Of a stretch of 64,000 bases of DNA, positions 45,373-54,598 are shown piece by piece. The notes beneath the pieces are model-generated. The model saw only the letters and a program-made list of their open reading frames with translations. It was not told the DNA's origin and searched no databases. The stretch lies in assembly GCF_011764585.1 (NCBI RefSeq), contig NZ_AP022853.1:62001-126000 (forward strand). Direction: 5' to 3'. Numbering within the stretch: the stretch's first letter is position 1; each line of letters opens with the position of its first letter. The position numbers were made by a program, and so were the translations under genes. This stretch comes from Sulfurimicrobium lacus. GTDB lineage: Bacteria > Pseudomonadota > Gammaproteobacteria > Burkholderiales > Sulfuricellaceae.

Positions 45373-45620
45373 CAGAAAGTCCGCAGTCCTTCACTGAACA
45401 CGCCATTGCGATCGATGCGCTGGTTATACGCGTCGATTGCCGCGCGATTCTCTTCCAGCCAGTTTTTTTGCAAAGACTCTCGCAGATGTTCTACCAGACG
45501 TTGTTCCAGCAATTGCGACAAATTGAGGTTGAGTGCCTTTGCCTGCCGTAACAAGCTCTCATTAATGCTCAAGTTGACAGATTTCTTTTTCGCCGCTGAA
45601 TTGTAAAAGTCCTTATGCAT
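45372..45620 (-). CDS. ccdA: CcdA-type antitoxin
   Basis: Encodes 82 residues with a ribbon-helix-helix N-terminus (KKKSVNLSINESLLRQAKALNLNLSQLLE) and a toxin-binding C-terminus with NWLEENRAAIDAYNQRIDRNGVFSEGLRTF. It represses its operon with CcdB; the palindrome just upstream is the likely operator. Confidence 0.92.
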   Translation of the reverse strand: MHKDFYNSAAKKKSVNLSINESLLRQAKALNLNLSQLLEQRLVEHLRESLQKNWLEENRAAIDAYNQRIDRNGVFSEGLRTF

Positions 45621-45629
45621 GAAGAATTC

Positions 45630-45676
45630 CTTTGGTCATACAATGCGCATTATATATGCGCATTGTATGACCAAAG
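45630..45676. promoter_or_regulatory. Perfect 20-bp-arm palindrome, likely ccdAB operator
   Basis: Arms 45630-45649 and 45657-45676 are exactly complementary, around TTATATA. It starts 9 bp before the ccdA ATG. AT-rich centre plus GCGCAT sub-repeats suit a ribbon-helix-helix operator covering the promoter. Confidence 0.7.
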
Positions 45677-45686
45677 CAACGCCCAT

Positions 45687-45710
45687 AAAAAACGGGCGCC
45701 GAGGCGCCCG
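45687..45710 (-). terminator. Rho-independent terminator of the porin gene
   Basis: CGGGCGCC-GA-GGCGCCCG (45693-45710) is a perfect eight-pair stem. On the minus strand it is followed by six T residues; TTTT on the other side makes it possibly bidirectional. It lies 30 bp after the porin stop. Confidence 0.9.
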
Positions 45711-45739
45711 TTTTAACTTCTAGTTTAGCCTAGGCTAAA

Positions 45740-46861
45740 TTAGAAGGAGTGCTTCATGCCCAGAGAGAACACGGACGGATCGGAGTTGAAGTTGCCAATC
45801 GGCGTGCCGCCGTTGGAACCACCTACCAAGCCGTAGCCGGAGTTTTCTTCGTTGGTCAGCTTGGAGTACAACGCATAAACCGTGGTGCGCTTGCTCATGT
45901 TGTGATCAAAGCCCAAGGACCATTGCTTGACGCCGGAGTTTGTGATGCTGTTCAGGCTGCCTGCTTTGGTGTATGCCGCCTTGATGACGTTGGCACCCAT
46001 GGTGTATGCACCGCTCAGGTAGAACGCGTGGTGGCCATATGCATCGGAGCTGTCAGCAGCGAAGTTGTCGCTGAGTTTTTCATAAGCAAGACCGACCTTG
46101 AAGTCGCCCATGTTGTAGCCAGCGCCCAGTTTCCATGCTTTTTCATTCTTGCCGGTAATGCCAGCAAGTCCGAGAGTACCCGTTCCAGCGGTACCAACGT
46201 TGTGTTTCTCGTAGGCCAAGCTGGCGAAGATCGGGCCGTTGGCATAAGTACCCATTGCGGACCATGCATCACCCTTGGTTTGACCGTTGGTCAGTGCGCC
46301 TTCAGCACCTGCAACGTAGGCGACGGCGCCAGTGAAGCCGCTCAGGCTCGGGGAGATGTAGGCGATGACGTTGGATTGACGACCGTCGAAGGTGGTTGCG
46401 CCGTTGGCGGATACACCCATGATGGAGCGGTTATCAGCGATGTTGTCGGCGAACACGTCCAGGCTACGGGTAGCCAGTTTGTACGGGGTGTCGTGACGAC
46501 CCAGAACTGCAGTACCGAAGCCGCCGGTCAGGCCAACGAAGGTGTTACGTGCGTTCAGAGCGCCGTTGCTCGAGCCTTGGAAGGCAGCGGTGCGGCCAGC
46601 GCCGTCGCCAACGATGGAGCTTTCGATCTGCCACACAGCGGTCAGGCCATTGCCCAGGGCTTCAGTGCCCTTGAAGCCGAGGCGGGAAGAGTTGTCGTTG
46701 ATTTGCGTGGTGCGTTGACCAGCGCCAGCTGCGTAACCGGATTCAACTGAATCAACGGAAACGTTCATTTGACCGTAGATGGTCACGTTGCCGCTGTCGG
46801 CCATTGCGGCGACAGGAGCCAGAGCAGCAGCGATTGCTACAGCGATAAGTTTCTTGTTCAT
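45740..46861 (-). CDS. General outer-membrane porin (betaproteobacterial type)
   Basis: A 373-residue porin with signal peptide (LIAVAIAAALAPVAAMA), N-terminal strand NVTIYGQMNVSVDSVES, the GTEALGNGLTAVWQIES and NTFVGLTGGFGTAVLGRHDTPYK segments of the Burkholderia/Neisseria porin family, and a terminal phenylalanine (GMKHSF). It forms trimeric channels. ACGGAGAG precedes the ATG. Its codon use is less GC-biased and its terminator strong, as expected for an abundant protein. Confidence 0.95.
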   Translation of the reverse strand: MNKKLIAVAIAAALAPVAAMADSGNVTIYGQMNVSVDSVESGYAAGAGQRTTQINDNSSRLGFKGTEALGNGLTAVWQIESSIVGDGAGRTAAFQGSSNGALNARNTFVGLTGGFGTAVLGRHDTPYKLATRSLDVFADNIADNRSIMGVSANGATTFDGRQSNVIAYISPSLSGFTGAVAYVAGAEGALTNGQTKGDAWSAMGTYANGPIFASLAYEKHNVGTAGTGTLGLAGITGKNEKAWKLGAGYNMGDFKVGLAYEKLSDNFAADSSDAYGHHAFYLSGAYTMGANVIKAAYTKAGSLNSITNSGVKQWSLGFDHNMSKRTTVYALYSKLTNEENSGYGLVGGSNGGTPIGNFNSDPSVFSLGMKHSF

Positions 46862-47176
46862 AAATCTCTCCGTAAGAGTTGAGTTTTAGAGTTGCTTAGC
46901 GGTCCGGATGTCCGGGCCACCTAACCTCCCTATTGAGAAGTTGGGACCATTCTTGCAAAGAGTCAAAGGCGCTGGCAAGGTAAATTTGCTGTTTTCGCAA
47001 CAGGGCGGAAAGTTATGTTGTTTTTGTGCAACACACATGCTTTGAGCTAGCCATGGATAAGATTAACCATTGATTTTTCGCAACATTCGATTCCGGGCGA
47101 ATGATGGGGTTATTCTTTAGGAAAGCGAGCGGCAAATATGGGAAAATTCTCGCTATAACCAGGCCATTATCGTGAA
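46862..47176. other. Intergenic region between porin and TPR gene
   Basis: A 315-bp spacer with divergent promoters expected. It has the CCGGATGTCCGG inverted repeat near 46904, and AT-richer stretches with TTTTCGCAA and TTTTTCGCAA at about 46993 and 47075. No gene, terminator or recognised operator is seen. Confidence 0.5.
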
Positions 47177-49477
47177 ATGACAACTTCTTTCCAACTCGTA
47201 GCGCAATGGATTCATTCTGCCCATGTTGCCAACACCTGCGGCAAATATGAATCTGCGGCTGGCTTGTGCAAGCAGGCACTGAAAGTCGCGCCGGACATTC
47301 CGGAAGCCTGGTACAACCTTGGTGTTGCGCTGCGTGGTTTAGGTAGGCTTGCCGAAGCGACGGATGCCATTAATAAGGCCAGGGCACTTACGCTCAACTC
47401 TGCCGATGCGCAAAACAGCATCGGCCTGGAGTTTTTTGAACTGGGAGCTCACTCCGAGGCCATGCAATGTTTTGAACGTGCAATTGCGCTGGCACCGGAC
47501 TATCCCTTCCCCTATTCCAACATGGGCAAGCTCCAGGAAAAAATGAAGCGCTATGAAGATGCCGAAGCCTCTTTCAGGAATGCGCTCAGGCTGCAGCCAG
47601 ATCTTGCACCGGTGCATGCCAATCTTTGCGGCATCCTGAATGCCCAGAAACAGCATGCGGCCGCCGATGCTGCTTGCCGCAAAGCACTCGAGCTTGACCC
47701 GAACTCCCCGGAAGCGTGGAGCAATTTGGGCGGGGCGCTTGTTGGACTGAAACGCTTTGAGGCGGCCGAAACGGCCGGTCGCAAAGCTATTGAGCTTGAC
47801 CCGAACTCCCCGGGAGCGTGGAGCAATTTGGGTGGGGCACTTGTTGGACTGAAACGCTTTGAGGCGGCGGAAACGGCCAGTCGCAAAGCTATTGAGCTTG
47901 ACCAGAATTCCTCGGAAGCGTGGAACAATTGGGGGCGCTCACTTGCCGGATTAAAACGTTTCGAGGCGGCCGAAATGGCCAGTCGTAAAGCTATTGAATT
48001 CGATCCGAACTCTCCGGAAGCATGGAGCAACCTGGGGAGTTCGCTTTCTGAACAATTCCGATCGGAAGAGGCCGAAATGGCTTGCCAAAAGGCCATTGAA
48101 CTCGATCCGGAACTGGCGTTCCCGCATAGTGTGATGGCGAAAGTCCACTTGGAAAAGGGTGCTTCTCAAGAGGCTGCAATAGAATTCCAACAGGCGCTAG
48201 CTAAAGATCCACACGATCTGGATACCCTTTCCAATCTCCTTTTTTGCCTTAACTACGAACCCAACACGTCTCCGAGCGGGATGATCGCAATAGCTCAGCA
48301 ATTCGACCAGGAAGTGCACGCTGAGGTTGTTCCCTTCAATTCATGGAAGTGCAGTTCCGATTGCGACCGGAAACTCAGGATAGGGCTGGTTTCAGGAGAT
48401 TTCCGACGGCACCCGGTTGGCTACTTTCTGAAAGGGCCGCTTCAAGAGATCGATAAATCTGTGTTCGAGATATTTGCCTATAGCAATTACCCAAAGGAAG
48501 ATGATTTAACGGCCGAACTCAGGCAGCATTGCGCGGCATGGACGAAGGTCGTCGGGAAAAGCAATGCCGAGCTGGCCAGGCAGATACATGACGACCAGAT
48601 CGATATACTGGTCGACCTTTCCGGGCACACGGAATGCGGCCGCTTGCCCACATTCGCCTGGAAGCCCGCCCCGGTGCAGGTTACATGGCTTGGCTATTTT
48701 GCAACCACCGGGGTCAAGGAGATTGACTGGAAAATCGGCGACCCATGGGTTACGCCCTGCGAAGAGGAACATCATTTCACGGAAAGGATATGGCGGCTTC
48801 CGGACAGCTGTTTCTGTTTCTCCCCCCCTGACGGTGCGCCAGCTGTTGCCGAGTTGCCGAGTCAAAGGAATGGCTACACTACATATGGCTGCTTCAATAA
48901 TCAGACCAAGGTCACCGATGAGGTGATTGAAGTCTGGTCGCGCATTCTGCGGGCCGCGCCGGAAGCCAAACTGTTTTTAAAAGCGCATCAGATGGCCAGC
49001 CGCGAGCTTAGAGAAACGCTACTGGCTCGTTTTGCGCGCCACAATATCGGTCCGGAGCGCCTGCTGCTGGAAGGCTCGGGCACGTATGCAGAATATCTGG
49101 ACGCCTATGCGCGGGTAGACATCGCGCTAGACCCGTTTCCTTACGCCGGCGGCACCACCACGGCCGAGGGGCTGTGGATGGGAGTGCCTGTCGTAACCCT
49201 CAAAGGCGATCGTTTCATTGCCCATCAGGGAGAAAGCATTCTCAATGCGGCGCTACTTCCGGACTGGATCGCTCAAGACAAGGACGAGTACGTGCATATT
49301 GCATTATCCCGCGCCGCAGATCGAACGGCTTTGGCCGGGACGCGAGCGGGTCTGCGCTCACAGGTCGCCGAGTCGCCGCTGTTTGATGCCCCACGTTTTG
49401 CCTGCAATCTTGAAGAAGCCTGGAGGGGTATGTGGCAGGCGTGGTGCAAGCTGCAAAATCAAACTGAACGAAGCTAG
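47177..49477 (+). CDS. TPR-containing O-GlcNAc transferase-like protein (GT41/SPINDLY type)
   Basis: This 766-residue protein carries about nine TPR units in residues 1-350, then a GT41 catalytic half: RIGLVSGDFRRHPVGYFL, DILVDLSGHTECGRLPTFAWKPAPVQVTWLGYFATTG, YTTYGCFNNQTKVTDEV and PYAGGTTTAEGLWMGVPVVTL. It should add a sugar to serine/threonine of proteins, possibly flagellin, pili or adhesins. No target gene is near. The TPRs from residues 172 to 307 are near-identical at DNA level. It converges with metF. Confidence 0.9.
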   Translation: MTTSFQLVAQWIHSAHVANTCGKYESAAGLCKQALKVAPDIPEAWYNLGVALRGLGRLAEATDAINKARALTLNSADAQNSIGLEFFELGAHSEAMQCFERAIALAPDYPFPYSNMGKLQEKMKRYEDAEASFRNALRLQPDLAPVHANLCGILNAQKQHAAADAACRKALELDPNSPEAWSNLGGALVGLKRFEAAETAGRKAIELDPNSPGAWSNLGGALVGLKRFEAAETASRKAIELDQNSSEAWNNWGRSLAGLKRFEAAEMASRKAIEFDPNSPEAWSNLGSSLSEQFRSEEAEMACQKAIELDPELAFPHSVMAKVHLEKGASQEAAIEFQQALAKDPHDLDTLSNLLFCLNYEPNTSPSGMIAIAQQFDQEVHAEVVPFNSWKCSSDCDRKLRIGLVSGDFRRHPVGYFLKGPLQEIDKSVFEIFAYSNYPKEDDLTAELRQHCAAWTKVVGKSNAELARQIHDDQIDILVDLSGHTECGRLPTFAWKPAPVQVTWLGYFATTGVKEIDWKIGDPWVTPCEEEHHFTERIWRLPDSCFCFSPPDGAPAVAELPSQRNGYTTYGCFNNQTKVTDEVIEVWSRILRAAPEAKLFLKAHQMASRELRETLLARFARHNIGPERLLLEGSGTYAEYLDAYARVDIALDPFPYAGGTTTAEGLWMGVPVVTLKGDRFIAHQGESILNAALLPDWIAQDKDEYVHIALSRAADRTALAGTRAGLRSQVAESPLFDAPRFACNLEEAWRGMWQAWCKLQNQTERS
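47690..48097 (+). repeat. 102-bp tandem repeats within the TPR region
   Basis: Units start at 47690, 47792, 47894 and 47996 (each opening GAGCTTGACC-like), every 102 bp, equal to one 34-residue TPR. Units 1 and 2 differ at only a few bases; units 3 and 4 have diverged more. This indicates recent expansion by duplication. Confidence 0.85.
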
Positions 49478-49499
49478 TCAGTCTGCGAAGCTTCCCAAA

Positions 49500-50333
49500 C
49501 TACAACCCCAGCCGTTGCCAGATCGTAGTAATAAGTCCTGCCTGATTGAGCGTATAGAAATGCAGCCCCGGCGCGCCGCCCTGCAGCAGGCGGTCGCACA
49601 TGGCGGTCACCACGTCCAGGCCGAAGGCGCGAATGGAGGCCGTGTCGTCGCCATAGCCCTGCATCTTGAGGCGCAGCCAGCGCGGGATTTCTGCGCCGCA
49701 GGCGTCGGAGAAGCGCGCCAGCTGCGAGAAATTGCTGATCGGCATGATGCCGGGCACGATCGGGATAGCGATGCCCATGGCGTCGCATTCGTCGCGGAAG
49801 TTGAAGTAGGCGTCGGCATTGTAGAAGTACTGGGTGATCGCCGCATTGGCACCGGCGTCGACCTTGCGCTTGAAGTTGGCGAGATCGGCCTGTGCCGTCG
49901 GTGCCTGGGGGTGAAACTCGGGGTAGGCCGCCACTTCGATCTGAAAATAGTCGCCGGTTTCGGCGCGGATAAAGGCTACCAGCTCGTTGGCGTAGCGGAA
50001 TTCGCCCACGTCCTGCGTGCCGGACGGCAGGTCGCCGCGCAGCGCGACGATGTGCCGGATGCCGTGACCCTTGTATTCGTCGAGGATGGCACGGATGTTT
50101 TCCCGCGTCGAGCCGATGCAGGACAGGTGCGGTGCGGCCTTGCGGCCCTCCTGCTGAATCTCGACCACGGTTTCCAGCGTGCGATCGCGCGTGGAGCCGC
50201 CGGCGCCGAAGGTCACCGAGAAGAATTCCGGGTTGAGCTGCGCGAGCTGCTGGCGCGTGGCGCGCAGCTTGTCCATGCCCTCGGGTGTTTTCGGTGGAAA
50301 GAATTCGAAGCTCAGGATGGGTTTGCTGTTCAT
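49500..50333 (-). CDS. metF: 5,10-methylenetetrahydrofolate reductase
   Basis: A flavoenzyme of 277 residues that makes 5-methyltetrahydrofolate for methionine synthesis. It begins PILSFEFFPPKTPEGMDKL and has SVTFGAGGSTRD, HIVALRGDLP and AITQYFYNADAYF. It is downstream of ahcY with a hairpin repeat between them. Confidence 0.97.
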   Translation of the reverse strand: MNSKPILSFEFFPPKTPEGMDKLRATRQQLAQLNPEFFSVTFGAGGSTRDRTLETVVEIQQEGRKAAPHLSCIGSTRENIRAILDEYKGHGIRHIVALRGDLPSGTQDVGEFRYANELVAFIRAETGDYFQIEVAAYPEFHPQAPTAQADLANFKRKVDAGANAAITQYFYNADAYFNFRDECDAMGIAIPIVPGIMPISNFSQLARFSDACGAEIPRWLRLKMQGYGDDTASIRAFGLDVVTAMCDRLLQGGAPGLHFYTLNQAGLITTIWQRLGL

Positions 50334-50343
50334 GTTTTTTTAG

Positions 50344-50412
50344 CCACAGAGTTCACAGAGAACACAGGGGCACACAAAGATCGCGTCTCTGTGCTCTCTG
50401 TGTTCTCTGTGG
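50344..50412. repeat. Short-period inverted repeat (CACAGAG type) between ahcY and metF
   Basis: CCACAGAG/AACACAG units at 50344-50369 are mirrored by CTCTGTG/CTCTGTGG units at 50387-50412, about 26 bp each, with few mismatches. It fills the 85-bp gap ahead of metF. Confidence 0.8.
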
Positions 50413-50418
50413 CAAACA

Positions 50419-51819
50419 TCAATAACGGTAGTGATTCGGCTTGTACGGACCGTTCTTCGGCACGCCGATATAGCCGGCCTGCTCTTCCGACAACTCGGTG
50501 AGGTTCACGCCGATCTTCTTCAAGTGCAGGCGTGCCACTTTTTCATCCAGGTGCTTGGGCAGCACGTACACGCCCACCGGGTATTTGTCGGGGTTGTTGA
50601 ACAGGTCGATTTGCGCCATCACCTGGTTGGTGAAGGAGGCGGACATGACGAAGCTGGGGTGGCCGGTGGCGCAGCCCAGGTTCACCAGGCGGCCTTCGGC
50701 CAGCACGATGAGTTTTTTGCCGTCGGGGAATACCACGTGATCGACCTGCGGCTTGATGTTGTCCCACTCGTACTTGCGCAAGCTGGCGATGTCGATTTCC
50801 GAATCGAAGTGGCCGATGTTGCACACGATGGCTTCGTTCTTCATCTTGGCCATGTGGTCGTGGTTGATGACGCTGAGGTTGCCGGTGGCGGTCACGAAGA
50901 TGTCGCCCTGGTCGGCCACGTCTTCCATGCGCACTACGCGGTAGCCTTCCATGGCGGCTTGCAGGGCGCAGATCGGGTCGATTTCGGTGACCCACACGGT
51001 GGCGCCCATGCCGCGGAAGGCCTGCGCGCAACCCTTGCCCACGTCGCCGTAGCCGAGCACCACGCAGATCTTGCCCGCGACCATCACGTCGGTGGCGCGC
51101 TTGATGCCGTCCAGCAGGGATTCGCGGCAGCCGTACAGGTTGTCGAACTTGGATTTGGTGACCGAGTCGTTGACGTTGATGGCGGGGAAAGCGAGGCGGC
51201 CTTCGGCGTGCATCTGGTAGAGGCGGTGGACGCCGGTGGTGGTTTCCTCGGTCACGCCGCGAATCGCAGCCAGGCGGGTGGAGTACCAGCCGGGGTGAGT
51301 CTTGAGGCGCTTGTTGATCGCGGCAAACAGGGCGGTTTCTTCCTCGTTGGTGGGCTTGGCAACCACCGAGGCGTCTTTCTCTGCACGGGTGCCGAGGTGC
51401 AGCAGCAGGGTCGCATCGCCGCCGTCGTCGAGGATCATGTTCGGCATGCCGCCGTCGTGCCACTCGAAAATGCGGTGGGTGAAGTCCCAGTATTCATCCA
51501 AGTTCTCGCCCTTGTAGGCGAACACCGGAACATTGTCGGCGGCGATGGCGGCCGCGGCCTGGTCCTGCGTCGAATAGATGTTGCAGGACGCCCAGCGCAC
51601 TTCCGCGCCCAGCGCGGTCAGCGTTTCGATCAGCACGGCGGTCTGGATGGTCATATGCAGGGAGCCGGCGATGCGTGCGCCCTTGAGCGGTTGCGTGGCG
51701 CCAAATTCCGCGCGCACAGCCATCAGGCCGGGCATTTCGATTTCCGCGATGGAAATTTCCTTGCGCCCCCAGGCGGCGAGGGACATGTCGGCGACTACGT
51801 AGTCGGTAAAGGTGCTCAT
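50419..51819 (-). CDS. ahcY: S-adenosylhomocysteine hydrolase
   Basis: The 466-residue enzyme splits SAH to homocysteine and adenosine. It has the NAD site [22 protein letters not shown], the substrate part [11 protein letters not shown] and the C-terminal NHYRY that reaches the neighbouring subunit. The ATG at 51817-51819 is chosen since GGAGAACACC puts GGAG seven bases upstream. It is controlled by the SAH riboswitch in its leader. Confidence 0.97.
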   Translation of the reverse strand: MSTFTDYVVADMSLAAWGRKEISIAEIEMPGLMAVRAEFGATQPLKGARIAGSLHMTIQTAVLIETLTALGAEVRWASCNIYSTQDQAAAAIAADNVPVFAYKGENLDEYWDFTHRIFEWHDGGMPNMILDDGGDATLLLHLGTRAEKDASVVAKPTNEEETALFAAINKRLKTHPGWYSTRLAAIRGVTEETTTGVHRLYQMHAEGRLAFPAINVNDSVTKSKFDNLYGCRESLLDGIKRATDVMVAGKICVVLGYGDVGKGCAQAFRGMGATVWVTEIDPICALQAAMEGYRVVRMEDVADQGDIFVTATGNLSVINHDHMAKMKNEAIVCNIGHFDSEIDIASLRKYEWDNIKPQVDHVVFPDGKKLIVLAEGRLVNLGCATGHPSFVMSASFTNQVMAQIDLFNNPDKYPVGVYVLPKHLDEKVARLHLKKIGVNLTELSEEQAGYIGVPKNGPYKPNHYRY

Positions 51820-51844
51820 GGTGTTCTCCATTCAAGTTTCTGAA

Positions 51845-51912
51845 TGGGCGCAGTTGTTGCGGTAATCCCGCCCCGAGCCTGGCCCCGTGTCGGGGTCGCA
51901 GCGCCCCTCGGA
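51845..51912 (-). ncRNA. SAH riboswitch
   Basis: On the minus strand the leader of ahcY contains CGAGGGGCGCTGCGACC, then GGGCCAGGCTCGG, and TGCGCCCA further on that can pair with GGGCGC as the pseudoknot. These are the conserved parts of the SAH aptamer, which turns on ahcY when SAH accumulates. It ends 25 bp before the start codon. Confidence 0.9.
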
Positions 51913-51932
51913 GGGGGTTTAAAATGAAACGT

Positions 51933-52001
51933 GTAGGGCGCAATAACCAACGGGCATTGCGCCGGATGTTGGTGCAATGCGCTACGCTTATTGCACCCTA
52001 C
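51933..52001. repeat. REP-like inverted repeat (GTAGGGTGCAATAA type)
   Basis: GTAGGGCGCAATAACC on the left faces TTATTGCACCCTAC on the right, with inner GGGCATTGCGCC/GGTGCAATGCGC pairing. The pattern GTAGGGTGC...GCACCCTAC is widespread as an intergenic repeat in proteobacteria. It occupies nearly the whole space between the metK stop and the SAH riboswitch. Confidence 0.75.
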
Positions 52002-52006
52002 AATAA

Positions 52007-53170
52007 TTACAGCCCCGCATCCGCGCGCAGTGCGTCTGCCTTGTCTGTCGCTTCCCATGTGAACTCCGGTTCGTCGCGGCCGAAGTGGCCGTAGGCGGCG
52101 GTGCGGGAGTAGATCGGGCGCAGCAGGTTGAGCGTCTTGATAATGGCGCGCGGGCGCAGGTCGAAGTGAGCTTCGATCAGCTTGGCGATCTTGGCGTCGC
52201 TGATCTTGCCGGTGCCGAACGTGTCCACCATCAGGCTGACCGGCTTGGCGACGCCGATGGCGTAGGCCACCTGCACTTCGCACTTCGACGCGAGACCCGC
52301 GGCGACGATGTTCTTGGCCACGTAGCGGCCGGCGTAGGCAGCAGAGCGGTCCACCTTGGACGGATCCTTGCCGGAGAACGCGCCGCCGCCATGGTGCGCT
52401 GCGCCGCCGTAGGTGTCGACGATGATCTTGCGGCCGGTCAGGCCGCAGTCGCCCATCGGGCCGCCGACTACGAAGCGTCCGGTGGGGTTGACCAGGTATT
52501 TCACCTCGCCGCACAGCATTGCTTCGGGAATCACCGGCTTGATGAGTTCCTCGATCACAGCCTCGCTGATCTGGGCGTGCGACACGTCCGGGTGGTGCTG
52601 GGTGGAAATCACCACGGTGTCGACGTGCGCCGGCTTGCCGTCCACGTAGCGGATGGTGACCTGTGACTTGGCGTCCGGGCGCAGCCAGGGCAGGCGGCCG
52701 TCCTTGCGCAGCTCGGCCTGGCGTTGCATGAGGCGGTGCGCGTAGTAGATCGGCATCGGCATCAGTTGCGGGGTTTCGTCGCAGGCGTAGCCGAACATCA
52801 GGCCCTGGTCGCCGGCGCCCTGGTCCATCTCTTCCTCGGGCGTGCGATTGACGCCCTGCGCGATGTCGGGCGACTGCTTGTTGAGCGCGGTGAGCACGGC
52901 GCAGGTCAAATAGTCGAAGCCGATGTCGGAACTGTTGTAGCCGATGCGCTTGACCACTTCGCGCGCGATGTCGATGTAGTTCACCGTGGCGTGGGTGGTG
53001 ATTTCGCCGGAAATGACCACCAATCCGGTGCTCACCAGCGTTTCGCAGGCTACCCGGGCTTTCGGGTCCTGCGCCAGGATGGCGTCGAGCACGCCGTCGG
53101 AAATCTGGTCGGCCACTTTGTCCGGATGGCCTTCGGATACTGATTCGGAAGTAAACAGATATTCGTTCAT
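52007..53170 (-). CDS. metK: S-adenosylmethionine synthetase
   Basis: A 387-residue enzyme making SAM from methionine and ATP: '[20 protein letters not shown]', the [13 protein letters not shown] loop and [19 protein letters not shown]. The ATG at 53168-53170 with GAGGGA upstream is taken rather than 53197. Its leader contains an attenuator-like hairpin. With ahcY and metF it forms the activated methyl cycle. Confidence 0.97.
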   Translation of the reverse strand: MNEYLFTSESVSEGHPDKVADQISDGVLDAILAQDPKARVACETLVSTGLVVISGEITTHATVNYIDIAREVVKRIGYNSSDIGFDYLTCAVLTALNKQSPDIAQGVNRTPEEEMDQGAGDQGLMFGYACDETPQLMPMPIYYAHRLMQRQAELRKDGRLPWLRPDAKSQVTIRYVDGKPAHVDTVVISTQHHPDVSHAQISEAVIEELIKPVIPEAMLCGEVKYLVNPTGRFVVGGPMGDCGLTGRKIIVDTYGGAAHHGGGAFSGKDPSKVDRSAAYAGRYVAKNIVAAGLASKCEVQVAYAIGVAKPVSLMVDTFGTGKISDAKIAKLIEAHFDLRPRAIIKTLNLLRPIYSRTAAYGHFGRDEPEFTWEATDKADALRADAGL

Positions 53171-53186
53171 AAATCCCTCAAAAAGC

Positions 53187-53239
53187 AAAAACCCCATTTA
53201 GCGGCGGCTAGAACGGGGTTTTTGTCCTCGCTTTAGCCG
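53187..53239 (-). promoter_or_regulatory. Attenuator-like hairpin in the metK leader
   Basis: On the minus strand, CCCCGTT(C)TAGC and GCTAAATGGGG form an 11-pair stem (53192-53218) followed by five T residues, ending about 10 bases before the metK ribosome site. Upstream CGGCTA (53234-53239) can instead pair with TAGCCG (53205-53210) inside it, so two exclusive folds exist. Alternatively, it is merely the terminator of the preceding gene. Confidence 0.6.
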
Positions 53240-53291
53240 TATTTTTAACGCGCCCGCAAGCTGAATCAAATCGGCGCAAGCCGCGTTTATC

Positions 53292-53996
53292 TCATTTTTG
53301 TTTTGCCTTGTCAACCGCGGTCTTGTCGTCCGTCAACTCGTAAGTCACCTTGATCCGTACCCGGCTTTTTACCGCTCGGCCATGGCGCTGGGCGGGCGTG
53401 AAGCGGGCATTGCGGAATGCCTCCAGCGCGGATTTGTCGAATATGCCGGGCGGGCTGGATTCTTCCACCGTGATGTCCTGTACCTTGCCGCTTTCATCCA
53501 GCAGCAGTACAAGCGTTACGCTGCCGGCCATGTTGGCGTTCGCCGCTTCGGCCGGGTAGGCGGGCTGAATGCTCTGCAATGCCGTGGGGTGAACATCCAC
53601 TTCCTGCGCCGGGTAGTAGGTGGGATCTTCGAGCAGGGGAACTTCGATACTGGGCAGGTTGGCGCTTTTCTCCGGTGCCGCCGCACTGGCTGGCGGCTCG
53701 GGCGCCGCAGGCTCGGTGGCCGCCGGTTCAGGCTGTGGCGGCGGAACCGGCTCAGCGTCTTGAAGCGTCGGTGTATCCGGCGTTGGCTCCGGCTCTGCTG
53801 GCTGCTGTGGCGCCGTGATGGGGCGAGGCGCCTCCACCAATCGTGCCCGGATGATGTGTGTGGACGGGGCCGCAGCGGGCACCGCCCGGATTTGCAGGCC
53901 GAAAATCAGCGCAAAGTGAATCAGCATGGAGCCGGCCAGCGTCAGTGCGAGTTTTTCTGCCGCTGCCGCACTCGCAGAAGGAGGGTTGAGCGCCAT
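53292..53996 (-). CDS. TonB family energy-transducing protein (second copy)
   Basis: This 234-residue protein has an N-terminal membrane helix (LAGSMLIHFALIFGLQI), a Pro/Glu/Ala-rich spacer with EPxP repeats and the TonB C-terminal domain (QPAYPAEAANANMAGSVTLVLLLDESG... FTPAQRHGRAVKSRVRIKVTY). No exbB or exbD is adjacent, so it must share partners or be a periplasmic scaffold. It lies 6 bp after the carbonic anhydrase-like gene. Confidence 0.88.
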   Translation of the reverse strand: MALNPPSASAAAAEKLALTLAGSMLIHFALIFGLQIRAVPAAAPSTHIIRARLVEAPRPITAPQQPAEPEPTPDTPTLQDAEPVPPPQPEPAATEPAAPEPPASAAAPEKSANLPSIEVPLLEDPTYYPAQEVDVHPTALQSIQPAYPAEAANANMAGSVTLVLLLDESGKVQDITVEESSPPGIFDKSALEAFRNARFTPAQRHGRAVKSRVRIKVTYELTDDKTAVDKAKQK

Positions 53997-54002
53997 GCCG
54001 CG

Positions 54003-54530
54003 CTAATAGCCCTGCTGCAGCCTGACGTAATGAGCGGCGGAATAGTTGAAATAGGCCAGTTCGTCCGCCGTCAGGGGGCGCACTTCGCGCACCGGGCTGC
54101 CGAGATAGAGGTAGCCTCCTTTCAGACGCTTGCCCTCCGGCACCAAGCTGCCCGCGCCGAGCATGACGCGCGGCTCCAGCACGGCGTGGTCCATGACGAT
54201 GGAACCCATGCCGATCAGGCACTCGTCGCCGATTTCGCAGCCGTGGAGGATCACGCGGTGGCCCACGGTCACGCGGTCGCCGATCAGCAACGGCGCGCCT
54301 TCCGGCCGGGCGGCACTTCTGTGGCTGACATGCAGCACGCTCAAGTCCTGGATATTGCTCTCGGCGCCGATGCGGATGCTGTTCACGTCGCCGCGAATCA
54401 CCGCGCCGCACCAGATGGACGTGCGCGCGCCGATCGCCACGTCGCCGATGATCTGGGCGCTGGCGTGGACGAACACTCCTTCCGCGATGACCGGTGCAAT
54501 GCCCTTATAGCTTGCGATATTCGAATTCAT
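54003..54530 (-). CDS. Gamma-carbonic anhydrase-like hexapeptide protein (YrdA/PaaY type)
   Basis: Encodes 175 residues of left-handed beta-helix with hexapeptide turns. Metal-ligand histidines occur in SVLHVSHRS, TVGHRVILHGC. Many members bind zinc but lack activity. The neighbouring divergent gene is oligopeptidase A; no functional link is evident. Confidence 0.9.
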   Translation of the reverse strand: MNSNIASYKGIAPVIAEGVFVHASAQIIGDVAIGARTSIWCGAVIRGDVNSIRIGAESNIQDLSVLHVSHRSAARPEGAPLLIGDRVTVGHRVILHGCEIGDECLIGMGSIVMDHAVLEPRVMLGAGSLVPEGKRLKGGYLYLGSPVREVRPLTADELAYFNYSAAHYVRLQQGY

Positions 54531-54598
54531 GGTTGAAATGGGCCTCCATAGACCCAGATAGTATAATCAATTCGCCACTATTCTCGGATTCCACCAAC

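Noticed and set aside
50431-51843. 470-codon frame opposite ahcY
   Set aside because: Exactly complementary to a certain gene; no start context or homologous motif.
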